Positions 1 to 21,300 of a stretch of 64,000 nt of DNA are shown in pieces. The stretch covers positions 1,548,501 through 1,612,500 of the forward strand of contig OZ025279.1 in assembly GCA_964019165.1 (NCBI GenBank), given 5' to 3'. The stretch is from Mastigias papua (lineage: Eukaryota; Cnidaria; Scyphozoa; Rhizostomeae; Mastigiidae). Numbering within the stretch: position 1 is the first letter of the stretch; each line of letters opens with the position of its first letter. The position numbers and the translations under genes are program-made. Below the pieces are notes generated by a model. That model did not search any database. It saw nothing but the letters and a program-made list of their open reading frames with translations, and was not told the origin of the DNA.

Positions 1-10
1 ATGGGCTAGC
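1..10. repeat. End of a dispersed repeat (copy 3), cut by the window edge
   Basis: The first ten bases, ATGGGCTAGC, are identical to the last bases of the ~315 bp repeats at 8428-8742 and 26222-26535. As in the 26 kb copy they are followed at once by (CAT)n. The rest of this copy lies left of the window. Confidence 0.6.
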
Positions 11-48
<38 letters not shown>

Positions 49-49
49 G

Positions 50-117
<68 letters not shown>

Positions 118-120
118 CCA
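11..120. repeat. (CAT)n microsatellite
   Basis: About 36 CAT units with one CAG interruption near 47-49, ending in CACCATTG. It directly abuts the dispersed-repeat end at 1-10, the same junction as at 26535/26536. Confidence 0.97.
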
Positions 121-360
121 TTGATTATTATCATCAAAAAATTCAAAAATGCAATCACAAAAAACCATCATCATAGTGTAATTGTTTGTGATATTTGAGC
201 CACATTGAGAAATGGCACAATATGAATTATCTGTACATAACTTTGCCCCACTCAAAGCACATAGAATATGTGAGACAAAATGTAACCATGTAATACACAC
301 CCTAGATAAAGAAAAATAAACTAATATTGATAAGCAAAAAGTTGCAAAGCTCACTCTCAC

Positions 361-493
361 CATATTTTTCCAAAAGAACAAGTGTCTTCACAGACTTTTT
401 TGTCAATACAGGAAACAATGATTCTGATGTCATCTCTGATAAGTTTTTCCCATACAAGGCAACAGTTGTGAACAGCAATTCGTTTACATGAAA
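361..493 (-). CDS. Internal exon of an unrecognised minus-strand gene (exon 2)
   Basis: Read on the minus strand, this exon follows a strong polypyrimidine acceptor ending CTTCTTTGCAG (exon begins at 493) and ends before a GTGAGAG donor (last exon base 361). It is open in the phase set by the upstream exon at 1350-1216 and encodes 44 residues plus one base. The peptide begins FHVNELLFTTVALYG and contains SVKTLVLLEKY. A second frame is also open but does not match the phase of exon 1. I do not recognise the family. The next exon is not assured inside the window: the best acceptor further left leads to a stop after about 16 codons, so the gene probably continues off the left edge. Confidence 0.5.
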
Positions 494-1215
494 CTGCAAA
501 GAAGTGTGGTGGTAAAGAAAATCGTTGCACAAATTCTAATAGTTTCACTGAAACCACTTTCCATGAGAGGTTGCGATTCATTCACTAAATTACACACTAC
601 ACTCTTTTTCTATAAGAACCAGAAAAATTAAGGTTGAGGTTGGCTGTTCTCAGTTTTCCAAAAATTTTGAGGCTGAATTGTTCTTAATTTGTTCTTAAAT
701 TATTGGGGTGTGAGCAATGTAGACATTAGACAATACACAAGAGATTATTATAGGATGTTTATGAAACAGGTATTATTTTCAATAACATAAGCAGAATGCA
801 AAAGATATACATTCTTACAGATGTATAATCCTTGCTAAAAGTCTTGGTACACTTACGACTTGTTCTACACACTGATAATTTGAGTGTTTCGAGGACTTTT
901 AGCAAACATTGTAGAGCTTAGACAGTTCTATATCAGTTTCAAATCATTTTACGACAGTGCTTCAGCTTCAGTTTGTTCTTAATTTGTTCCTAATTTTCCA
1001 TAAATTTTGAGGCTCGTGGTCCTATAAAATTGCTCTTACAAAAAAGGAGGTCAACTCTCTAGTATGAATGTGTAAATCATATATCAAGTAATTTGTCATG
1101 AACAGAGGTGATTTCTCATATTTCTGAGGTCTCCAACCGTCTCGCGCGCCCGCAAGTAACGCCTAGACTAGGCCAGGTCGTTATCCCCATTAGAAATAAT
1201 CTGAGCATGACTTAC
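494..1215 (-). other. Presumed intron of the unrecognised minus-strand gene
   Basis: No coding exon is seen. The interval holds a 12-bp perfect inverted repeat (TTGCTAAAAGTC at 832-843 against 894-905). It also holds a dispersed-repeat relic at about 940-1045 that reappears inverted at 14805-14915. Confidence 0.4.
940..1045. repeat. Dispersed repeat relic, inverted relative to 14805-14915
   Basis: The reverse complement of this stretch aligns along its length with 14805-14915. Shared blocks include ATTTTACGACAGTGC, TTGTTCTTAATTTGTTC and a CCTATAAAATTGC-like block. Several substitutions separate the copies, so they are old. A weaker resemblance occurs near 660-705 and 34370-34430. Confidence 0.6.
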
Positions 1216-1350
1216 CCCTTGAATAAATTGCTCCTCGTCAGCCTCAATCAGCCTGCCAAAGTCGCATAATATCTGATCGCAAATAATCTCTTTTTGCAAC
1301 TTGGGACTCCGAAATCTAGTGGTTGGCAATAGTCGCCAAGTTGCCGCCAT
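1216..1350 (-). CDS. First coding exon of an unrecognised gene running off the left edge
   Basis: On the minus strand an ATG at 1350 in the context AAAATGGCGGCAAC, typical of an animal start, opens 45 codons. They end exactly at a consensus donor (GGG|GTAAGT, last exon base 1216), in phase 0. The peptide begins MAATWRLLPTTRFRSPK and ends with the acidic stretch LIEADEEQFIQG. It fits in phase with the exon at 493-361. The start lies about 315 bp beyond the TRAF-like stop, so two minus-strand transcription units appear to sit in tandem. No family is recognised. Confidence 0.55.
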
Positions 1351-1511
1351 TTTCAAACTTTGACTAGATTTGTTTTTCTGCCTAAGGTGGAGGAGTATTG
1401 CTAAGGTGGTAGAAAGCAAAAGCTCCTCCGTAGACGAAATCACAAGCTGGTACATAAGGTACCCTTTTGGGAGACTATAGACAAAAGAACCTAAACATCT
1501 TAAATTGATAT

Positions 1512-1517
1512 TTTAAT
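1512..1517 (-). terminator. Candidate poly(A) signal for the TRAF-like gene
   Basis: ATTAAA on the minus strand, about 150 bases past the TRAF-like stop codon. It is the only common signal variant I see before the next gene's start. Position is the only support. Confidence 0.25.
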
Positions 1518-1665
1518 ATATCTTCTTATACAAGTGACTTCAACAGGGCACTCCATTTTACTACTACAATCTAACAGCAAACATGCACTTCAAGTACACA
1601 TGAACTACACACTATCAACACAAAATGCAAAATTGTACAAAAACTGTTAAAAAATTTATAATATG

Positions 1666-2331
1666 CTATTGTTGCAGAAGATCATAAGGCTCTACTTCAA
1701 TTTTAATAAACATGCAGTCATCTTTCAAGAAACTACCAGATTTAAGCAAATCAAGAGTTATGAATTTTGGAAATCCCCAGCCTGGGTTAGCATCATTCTC
1801 AGGCCTCACAAAACTTGTAGAATTCCTATCTCCAAGTAGTTCCTCTGTTTTATTAACAGCATTTGGTGAGTTTCGACTTTGGTCCAATAAAGTGAAGAAG
1901 ACTTTCTGCTTGAATGGCCATTTCAACAAAGAATCATAGTCCCCTTTCTCTATCAGAATATACAAAGAAAAATGAGTTCCTCTACCACTTGCGATACCAT
2001 TAGGGTAGGCAACAGCCCGCAGCTTATACCCATATACACCAGTATAAATTGTATCACTAAACAGTGCAACTTCTTCCTCATTTTTTGCTTTTTTCATAGC
2101 ATTACCAACATCTGAAATCTTCCAAATTAGTTTGCCATTTCTGGAAGCATTGATTTCACTTTGCAGATCGCTTACTCTACCTTCAAGCTCATCGAGCTTG
2201 TCACAAAGCAAATCAATCTTCTCATCTTGCTGTCCATCAAGTTCTTGTAAATCCATAGTTAGTTGTTCTATTTGTTTATGTAGATTTCTTATACTGAGAG
2301 CATACTTATTATTATTTTCATCTGCAGCCAT
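1666..2331 (-). CDS. TRAF-like protein: coiled coil plus C-terminal MATH domain
   Basis: This 221-codon ORF is uninterrupted by introns. Residues 10-64 form a heptad-rich coiled coil, the place of TRAF-N. Residues 67-217 are a TRAF-type MATH (TRAF-C) domain: GKLIWKISDV at 66-75, YTGVYGYKLRAVAYPNG at 96-112, GTHFSLYILIEKGDYDSLLKWPF at 118-140 (only landmarks quoted), the VFFTLLDQ strand at 144-151, SFVRPENDANPGWGFPKF at 173-190 and KDDCMFIKIEV at 203-213. In TRAFs this domain trimerises and binds receptor tails or adaptors in the cytoplasm. The RING and TRAF zinc fingers of full-length TRAFs are absent. An in-frame stop (TGA) lies 24 bases before the ATG, so either this is a short TRAF-like gene or the last exon of a longer one, entered at an AG just after the ATG (GGCTGCAG|ATGAAAAT). 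I favour a self-contained ORF but cannot exclude the exon reading. Confidence 0.8.
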   Translation of the reverse strand: MAADENNNKYALSIRNLHKQIEQLTMDLQELDGQQDEKIDLLCDKLDELEGRVSDLQSEINASRNGKLIWKISDVGNAMKKAKNEEEVALFSDTIYTGVYGYKLRAVAYPNGIASGRGTHFSLYILIEKGDYDSLLKWPFKQKVFFTLLDQSRNSPNAVNKTEELLGDRNSTSFVRPENDANPGWGFPKFITLDLLKSGSFLKDDCMFIKIEVEPYDLLQQ

Positions 2332-3081
2332 TATGAAAAGTTGCCAATGTTTTCAGCCAATAAACAAGAGGATACCTAGATGAAAGAAATGTTGAGTAAT
2401 TCCTTCAAAGGAGCAGGTAATAGTTTTAAATAATCAAAATAGAACTTCTCTGGGGCATTGAGATTGAACGCAAGCAAAGCTGATAAAGCCTTCAACAAAT
2501 TGCAAATAGGGAACAACACATGAAAAAATATTTTCTGATTACTACTACTCCATTCATGCAAGAATATTAACTGACAGTGGGGTTCACAGGGTGCTCCATG
2601 GGGGTAAGTACTTGCTTAATAGGGAAATCAACAGTTCAATTATTATTGTATCCTAAGGTTAATTTTTTGCATTTCTCAGGCTGCAGGAAATTCAACTTTG
2701 TGGCCTAGAATCCATTCACTACAAGACTATAAAAGGAAACACCCAGATTTCAATCAAAAGTCCGTTGAAGCAAATTTTGATACAACACAATAATTTACTG
2801 TTTGCCTTTGAATGAAAGTCATTTAACACATATGAATAGCAATATATCGTGTAGGCGTCACAATATCAATATGTACTCACCAAAATAGTATCTGTTGATA
2901 ATGTCCCTATTAGGTGACGGAAACAATCTTTAAGTGTAAACATTTGGTGAAAATTGTGCTATTGATTGTTATAGCAACGAGGCAAGTCAATAATACAAAC
3001 TTCATAATCCAAAACGAGGCGATTAATATGGCTGACGTTGTGGTGAATGCAAGAACGGGAATTTAGCAAGGTCAGACAATA
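2332..3081. promoter_or_regulatory. Head-to-head intergenic interval
   Basis: About 750 bp separates the minus-strand TRAF-like start from the plus-strand SREK1IP1-like start. Promoters and 5' UTRs of both must lie here if the TRAF-like ORF is self-contained. I see no TATA box or CpG-rich block. An ATG-rich stretch precedes the plus-strand start: an out-of-frame ATGGCTGACG at about 3029 reaches a stop after 12 codons and could act as an upstream ORF. Confidence 0.4.
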
Positions 3082-13036
<9,955 letters not shown>

Positions 13037-13602
13037 TCTCCGCACGTAAGGATTTAATGAGGAAATTCGATGATTCTGGAGAAAATTATTGACCCAATGG
13101 ACGGATTATCCAAGATGAAGTTTGCGAAATTTCTAGGATCTGTTATCGTATTCTAGGTTCATTTCTGGATTATCTCCACTTTTGGAGATTAGTCAGTCTT
13201 TTCTAGAATTAAAAAGAAGGCGATCAGTTGTTATTTCACATACTTTTTGTGTTTTTGAATGTCCCCGCAATGCGGCTACATCCACGTTCAACCAAATGCT
13301 GCCCAATACCAAATGAACCTCCTTTACTAGCTTTCTAGCCTCGCTTAAGCCCATCTTGTTCGCATAGCCTTGACTATTACTGCAGCGTAAGCTGTAATTT
13401 TTGCTCCAATTTTGGGTTTTGCACTCTCGTTGTTCTGTAACGTCCACAGCATGACATGCAGTTTCATGTCTTTTCAATCACTGACGTAGTAGTTATTCTA
13501 AGATTTTTATCGTATGCAGCAGATGGCAACTACAATTAATGTTACACGCTTGAAATACAGCATTGCGATATAACTTAAATTAGCACCTAAATTCCGTTGT
13601 GA

Positions 13603-13608
13603 AATAAA
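13603..13608 (+). terminator. Candidate poly(A) signal for the SREK1IP1-like gene
   Basis: AATAAA lies about 570 bases after the stop codon and is the first canonical signal I see downstream. Confidence 0.35.
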
Positions 13609-14804
13609 GCAGAATCTAAGAAGGTTAGGTTTTTGTTTATTTTGTGCAGATTTCGTTATTAAAAAATAGGATCCGGTATTGAGTGCTGATTTAAATTCGG
13701 ATAATTGGTTTCTTTCCCTCATTATATTGTTCTGATGCCATGTTATTATTATTTCAATAATCCATGTGAATTTATCTTCTCGCATTTTTGTGTGCTTGAA
13801 TATGAGAGATTTATAGTCAAAGTGTGTTGTGAGAATGTCTTTGCCGTATAGACAATATGTCGATGATTCCCTGAAGAAGCTGATTTTTTCTTGAATTTTA
13901 AAGGAAGCGTTTCTTTCAGTGTATCGTGTGTTGGCTTAGTATATTAAAGGAATCGTGCCGTTTAGAGGCTTCTGTCTACCTTTAATTATATTTGTAGAAG
14001 TAGGAAAGATACATGAACTGAAGTTTCGTACGTATACTTCGTAATTGATCATCTCATTATGAGCCAGAAAACTTTTTGCCTGCTTTGCTGGATGGTGTAC
14101 TAGTCGTCTCTTTATTTACGACTTTTTTTGAGAGAGTGTTTGTTTTCTTAGTTTCTCTGATCTTCTAATGAAATTGACTCGCATGCATTTGGTCCTCTGC
14201 ACTTCCTTGTCAAGAACGAAGAAGCACCTTTGCTTTCAGACATTAACAAATTACTTTATTATTGTGGCTGATGCCCACTCAATCTATCCAGTGTTGTTTC
14301 TGTAGCCGAAGTATCACAAAGTCTTACTATGAACTGTGATGTTTTCCTAATTGAGTTTGGGCAATTTTTTAATCTTGCTTATACAAGCCTCGGGCCCAAA
14401 GGTATGGGGAGCGTTTGGAAGGCTGGGAACACGAGGGAACAAATGGTTTGAACAGTGCTAATGCCACGCCCTATACCTTAGGAGTCACACCCAATCGTGC
14501 CATAATTGCTTGTGATACTAATCTACTTATGGCTGACATAGCAGGACAGGGAAGGCCTCAACAGAACGATGTAGAGTGTAAGAAAACTTTATTTTTTTCG
14601 AGACATATGAACAGAAGAACTGCCTGTGCTTTTGGTAGGGTTTCATATATTTTTTCTGCCTTAAGGTTAAAAGCACATTTTAAATTTTGAAGCCACTTTT
14701 TCAATATTTGAAAGCATGTGGGAGGGACATAACCCGAATACTGTTGGGTTTCAATGTCTCTGCTTGCGTCTTATTTAAAAGGTGAATTCTCAATTACACT
14801 CTTT

Positions 14805-14915
14805 TTTATAGTAGCGTAGCAATTTTATAAGGATACGAGTCTCAAAATGGATGAGAAATTATGAACAAATTAAGAACAAGCTGAGGCTGATGCACTGTCG
14901 TAAAATTTATTATTT
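14805..14915. repeat. Dispersed repeat relic, inverted relative to 940-1045
   Basis: Matches the reverse complement of 940-1045, sharing AACAAATTAAGAACAA and GCACTGTCGTAAAAT. The copies are diverged. Confidence 0.6.
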
Positions 14916-15903
14916 TTGTACAATGATGCATAAGATTTCCAATAAAATATTGACATTTAATGTAACTTCCTTGTTAGCCTGAGAACTGACAGCTTTGTCA
15001 CTTCTCATCTTTGATTTTCGTGAATAAGTTGCCCTTCGCAAAACATCAAATATTGTCCTGTATATTGTCTACAGCCAGTCTGAACATCAATTTTTTTGGT
15101 TCTTATTCAGAAAAGAGTAAGTGTGATTGTGAATGAACTGATTATGAATTGTTAATGGTATTTGGGCTTATTATGGAAACATTGAATCTCGATTAGATAT
15201 GGATGGAAAATACGTTTATCTGCTATGTAGTTCAATTTGAAACGGTATTTCATTTCGATCAGCACAAACACACGAGGACTTCAAGATTTCATTGACGGCT
15301 AAATATGCTTTTGTAGACAAGCTATGACGTATCGCACGGGCAATTTACATAGCAGAGATCAATCAGCACAAAGTACTCTCACAATAGACAAGAAAAGTTC
15401 ATTTTTTATTAGCTATTGAAAATTGACGTTATTGTTAAGTCGAATTTGATTTATTTGTGCCGTATAGCATCTATCTAAGACCATTGAGAGCGGTCCTCTT
15501 TGTGGAACTGTGAATAGTTTAAATGACGATATGTATGCTGAGAGGAAAGCAAATTAAAAATCTGTTACAACTAAACTTGTGACTTCAACAAACCAAGTAA
15601 AGTAAGTGAAAGATATTGGCTACAAGGAAGTGTTACACCTAATTTAGTATAGCCAAAAGAAAACACAGGACAATACAGTATTCATTATTTGGAATCCAGT
15701 TCAATTTACAAATGAATAAAGTTTAATATACTATGGACTTTTGTAAGGTAGAAGAACATTAGGAGCCTGGTGCCTAATGTTTCCGCGAGCGCGCTTAGTT
15801 TGCATTAGCAAATAAATTAATATACGCATAAAAATGAACTAAAGTCGTCTAGCTGTTATGAGCCTATTTACTTGTAAGTGTACCATAATAAAGACACATT
15901 ATA

Positions 15904-16158
15904 ATGGAATATAAGTCACATAATACGGATACAGACTGGGATCTGTCAGCTTTCATCACCAACCAGAAATCATCGAAGCACGCAACCAATTTGCCTAGGC
16001 CCAATGTTGATACGATGTTCCAGAGGGAGGACGAGTTGGGTGGCTTCACCGATCAGAATGGCATGGATATATTTGATACACCGCCATTTGCAAGAGAACA
16101 GGACGAGCAGTTTTGCACGAGATCAAATATTGACAGCAGACTTCGATTCCTAAATCAG
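15904..16158 (+). CDS. ssx2ip: SSX2IP-like exon 1 (start, disordered N-terminus)
   Basis: The ATG at 15904 has an in-frame TAA five codons upstream. The 85 codons are polar, ending NIDSRLRFLNQ at CAG|GTATAA, phase 0. Only the last few residues, entering the conserved helix, resemble the family. Confidence 0.8.
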
Positions 16159-18162
16159 GTATAACTGCTAGTGCTTCTCCATACCGAATAATATGTAAAA
16201 ATGTTAAGGTGAGGTAGCAAGATGTATCAGTGTTTTACCCCATATTCATGTTGTCTCAAACTACTTGTAGTAACATACATCGCTTTTACATAATTTGTGC
16301 AAAGTTGCAAACGATCCTGCACTATTATTTCGTTGAAACTTTCAAAGAGAAGACGAAAAGTTTGCAGAGCGTAGGTATATTTTTAGAACATAAATGTTTG
16401 CTGAGCTTATTGTGAATTCGGTTGCAGAAGGTAAAATCGCAACTTCCGTGATGGTTTCTCATTAAATAGATGTGCTGTGGCTCTCTACTAGCTAGGTTTT
16501 TGATGATATCTCAGCACTTCGATGATTGTAATGTTTTACAAAGGGTGAGTGCATTGCAGAATTCGAAGGACAATGGTTATGTACAACTAATAATGAACGG
16601 GACTGAAGTTAGAAAATGCCGAACTGGAATGATATACCGAGTATAGTTATCAATGTAGTTGGATGGTAGTTTCAAATGATAGATTGTGTTTTGAGCTAGT
16701 TTTCTATATGAAACAACTGGCTCCTTGTGTTTCATGTATTCACTGGCTTATTACTACCTGCCGACAAACAGACATAAAGAGCACCGGTAAAATATCTGAT
16801 ATTTTGAAGGTAGCCAAAACAACTGCACATTTCTGAAGAAAAATATGATATCATATATGTTTTGGTAAATAGTTTGCTAGTTATACTGATTCTTGCCAAA
16901 ATGTTGCATAATTTGGTTGCAAATATTCATGATGCTGTTTGATAATAAATTTTTTATGGATGAGGTTTTCAATATCACAAATCTGTTCCCCATTGCTGCT
17001 TAAGGTATTACTTTGTGGGCTGATTTATAAACCAGAATATTGTGATATGTTGTTAAAGTGTTGATTTTAGAATTCTGTGTTTAAGCTAGTTACACCAAGC
17101 TAACCTCATCTGTCTGAAATTGAACTTTGAGTTAGCAATTGCAATAGTGGTTTTTTGTTGCTTTTTTGTTGGTTTCCTGCTTCTTCAGGTGGATTTATGA
17201 CTTTGGATTTTTATCCCTTTTTGCCATGGGTCAAATGTTCTCTATGAATACCCAGTGCAGGCCTTCTTGTAGCTTTTTTGCTACCAAACTCTGACTGGCC
17301 TGGACAGTGGTTTGTTTGAGATCATTGTATTATCTCAAGTGATTTGAGATGCTTGGCAATTTCCTGTAGGCATAAGGTGGAATAGGGTGCGATAGATCCT
17401 ATTGTTCTTGTTGACATCAAAGCATAACATTTTGAAGGATGAATTTTACAAATGTTAGTGATATGCTATGTACTTGATATCTTTTCCGCCAGTTTCACAT
17501 TGTAAATTATTTAGAGTGTCCTATCAGATCAACTTGATCAGCATTTGCCAAGCTTTATTGCCTTACACCATTCATCCTCATCCTATTACATTTCATTATA
17601 TAAGAGAATCATTCTTTTGGAAGCTGTGAAAGGTCATAGTGAACACTTCCTAGACACATGATATTGATCATGATTGCAAACATTGCCTATTGAGAAGAGA
17701 ATGCCAATTTTCTATATTCATTGCCCTTCTTCTACAGTCTATTTTGCTGGGATTTATTGAATCACATTGAATTCCTTTTATTTGAGATTGTCTACTCTTT
17801 TTCAATTGGACTTTTTATCACTTCTGCAGTTATTGTCTTAGTAGAAAGCCCTAATAAAAGCATGATATTGATACAGGGTATGTATTTGGTTGGAAATCTC
17901 TTGAGTTTTCCTCTGCTTTGTTGTTATGCTCAATGAAAGGCAAAGGATCAATTATTGGAGTAGATAGGCCTAGCAAACAGTGGTTTTTGGCTCCAATGGT
18001 CTTCTGGGACTTATAACTGGACTCCAATGGGATGTAGTTTGTGTTGTTCTGCCTTGTAGTGTAGTGTTTAGAGGTTTGTTTAATTTAGTATTAAATTATG
18101 CATGATATTTAAATGTATAAAATGATGGGAATATTGATAAAAAGGATGTTGAATCAGGCTGA

Positions 18163-18260
<98 letters not shown>

Positions 18261-18293
18261 CAGTGATGATGATGATGATGATGATGATGACAG

Positions 18294-18352
<59 letters not shown>

Positions 18353-21300
18353 ATGATGATGATTATTATTATTATGATTATGGTGATGGTGGCAGTGGTG
18401 ATGTTGATGATCAGGATTTTGATTATAATCACGATGGTAGTGGCTATGATAGCCATTGTTGTATATATTAATCATATTGATCATGATAAAGATGATTGTG
18501 ATTGCAATATGATTGATTAAGAAGATGCTTGCTCTTAATTCTATTCAAGCCTGTTTGTAATTGTGGCAAAAGTCATGACTGTTTTGAAATTGATAATCAG
18601 ACTAGTAGATCATCAACTACTCTCCAGTCTGGAATGGAAGGGGGTGGCAATAAGCAAGGGGGGTTGGAAAACTGTCTGAAAATAGGTAAGTGGGGGTTGC
18701 AATAAGTGGGGGATTGAAAAAATTTCCACAGTGAGTGTCCATGGGGTGGGCTGTTATGGATGGAGGTGGAGAGAAGGCCGACATATGCATAGGATAGAAA
18801 ACTTTAGCTTTTTGAAAAAGAACTTATAAAGTTTACTTCATATGTTCTAACATACTAAACATGTGTCTATCGCCCTTGTTCGTAATTTCATCACCATCGG
18901 CACAACTGTCAGCTGCGCTTTCAGTGCTTCTTGCAGCAAGTACTCATTTCACGCATGCAGTGTTTCAACACAAGCAAACTGTCACCACGAGTTACTTTCG
19001 CCGGACAAGTTTGGGTCTGGTTGGGAAATGTCCTCTTTGCTCAAACTTAATAAGTGGGGGGAGGGGGTTACAATAAGAATGTCCTGGTATGCATTTTTTG
19101 AAAAAATAAATAGTTAGGGGATGTTTATTCTTGATTGGAGAGTAGCTTCAAAGTTATAGTACCGTTTGGGAACTTTTAACCATTTTGCCATTTTGTTGAT
19201 AATAAGTTTCCACAGCGTTACCACGAAAGTGATGTACTATTGTTAGGCCAAATGGTTTGTCATTATAATGATTGTTGCCTAGGAACAGCTCTACTGAACA
19301 TTGCTTTAGCAAATAAACTGCTCCAGAGTAGTGAAAAGTTAGGATTGTGATATTGCACACTTGTTTGGCTTTAGGATTATGATTTATTTCTTTCAGTTGT
19401 TTGCTGCATTTTTATTATGTCTTTGAAATCTTAGCAGATATGTGTCTTCTAAACTATGTTCCATGGCATGTTGGTTATATATGATTTCGTAAATGTTTGA
19501 TGCCATGTTAGCAGCGTATTGAAAGTGTCGCCATACCCGCCCCTGGGGTTCCACGCCCTTATTGTCGGCAAACTTTTATTTCACACCCCCCTGAAGCATT
19601 ATCTTCGCCTCGGCCCCCTTTTGGTAGTTTGAGACAACGTAACAATAATAAATAAAGTGAAAAGCTTTGGCAAAGGCATATTTGAATAACGCGCTTATTC
19701 TCTCCTATCAGGAATTCCTAGCTCTTGGCTTCCAGACACTATTTCCAAAGACATTAGTAGCTGGCCTTGAAGGAGAGGTTCGTTTCGACCTGTCACATTT
19801 GATAAATGGAGCATATGAATTGCTGAAATCACAGAAGCAACAAATAAGGGCACGGGACGATCTCGAGGCTAAGTAAGTTACCTCATTGTACTGACGGTAG
19901 AGTGAGTCTTGCCTTGCGAATACAGTGAAACACCGCACATGAGAATGTTCATTTATTAAGGACCTACGGCCTGAAATTGTAAATTTAAATTTCAAACAAT
20001 TAGAACCTTGTCAGCCTGATATTCTGCCAAGGTTCGTGTAAATGACTTCATTCTATTTCCACTAAGAAATAAATTCAGCCTGTTTACCAATCAACCCCTT
20101 TCATGTATGTTCCAAAACTATTGCATCCATACATTCAAACTCGCGTACCGAATAGTTGGGGAGGGAGTGGGAATAAAGTGGAGTTGGAAAGTGTTTTGAA
20201 AAATAGTAATTTAGAGGTTGAAGCAAATGGGGAGGGGGTTGAAAAATAGAACACGAGTGGATTGCGAGGAATAACATGGGAAGACTGGCTAATGGTGAAT
20301 TGCCAAGAAAAAGCGAAGTAAAGCAAACTATGATCATAATGTAAGCGATTGTCAAATAACTTTCTGGCTTATCTCTAAGTAAATGGAATCAAAAGTCTCT
20401 GGAAAGAAGCAATTTGACTGATAGGCTCCTCAAAGGTAATAAATGGAGGGTTGCAATAAATGCGATTGGGGTTGGAAAAATCTCAAAAGCTGTCAATCGG
20501 GGAGACGGGGAGGATTATTCGGTACTCAGGAGTAGGTGTACTAGGTATGATCAATAGGGATTGGATCAGTATTAAGAACGTACGTAATTGCATATTGAAC
20601 TAACCTTTACCGTTTTTTATGACATTTAAGAGCCTTGTTTTCAAACAAATTTAGTCACCTTAGCCAATCAAGTTGTCAACAAGTTTTTTGTGACACTGAT
20701 TGCTACAACAATACATTACTTTGACACAAGGGCAAAGTCAAAATGACCTAGGTATCATATAGGGCAGATACTTTGTTGTGTATCCTCGTATTGTCAGCAA
20801 TACAGTGCCAATTTAGTACCTATCTTGCTGTTCTAAGCTCTGTATGTCTGAAGATTTTCTCTGTATTATTGGTATGTTTGTCTACAAAAGTGAAAACAAA
20901 AAGAAACTCTGAGCATTAGACAGGGATATATTGACCTTTCCTTGTAGTGACCCCATTTTCTACTTCCTCAATCAATATTTTCACAACCTCCGCATTTTCT
21001 TCCTCGCTACTGTTCTAGCTTACGTCCTCTTATAACATGCTGTCCTACTTTCAGAACTTTTCGTGTTCTCACCTTACACATCCAACATAGCTTTTTTTGT
21101 AAGATTACGTGCCTAGCTTACAGCCTTGGCCATACAACCCCAAAAGTATAGTTTACCTGTTTAGGCAATTGCTGATGTTGTAGTGATTACGGGAGATTGT
21201 TAAATCAGTGTTGGAAAACTGATTGTGCTTCTTGTTCGTCTTTCCAGGCAGATTCGTTCAGAGAGCGATAATGAGGCATTGATACAATCTCAAAACCGAC

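Larger units (their letters stand above)
13037..15903. other. Intergenic and UTR interval between SREK1IP1-like and SSX2IP-like genes
   Basis: Should hold the 3' UTR of the first gene and the promoter and 5' UTR of the second. The small frames at 13193-13785 (minus) and 14415-14690 (plus) show no recognisable domain or splice context. The only repeat seen is 14805-14915. Confidence 0.6.

Noticed and set aside
13193..13785. Two minus-strand ORFs downstream of the SREK1IP1-like gene
   Set aside because: No domain, no start context and no splice partners. They probably lie in the 3' UTR or intergenic DNA.
18080..18520. ORFs of poly-Met, poly-His and poly-Ile
   Set aside because: Translation of the (GAT)n microsatellite inside intron 1.
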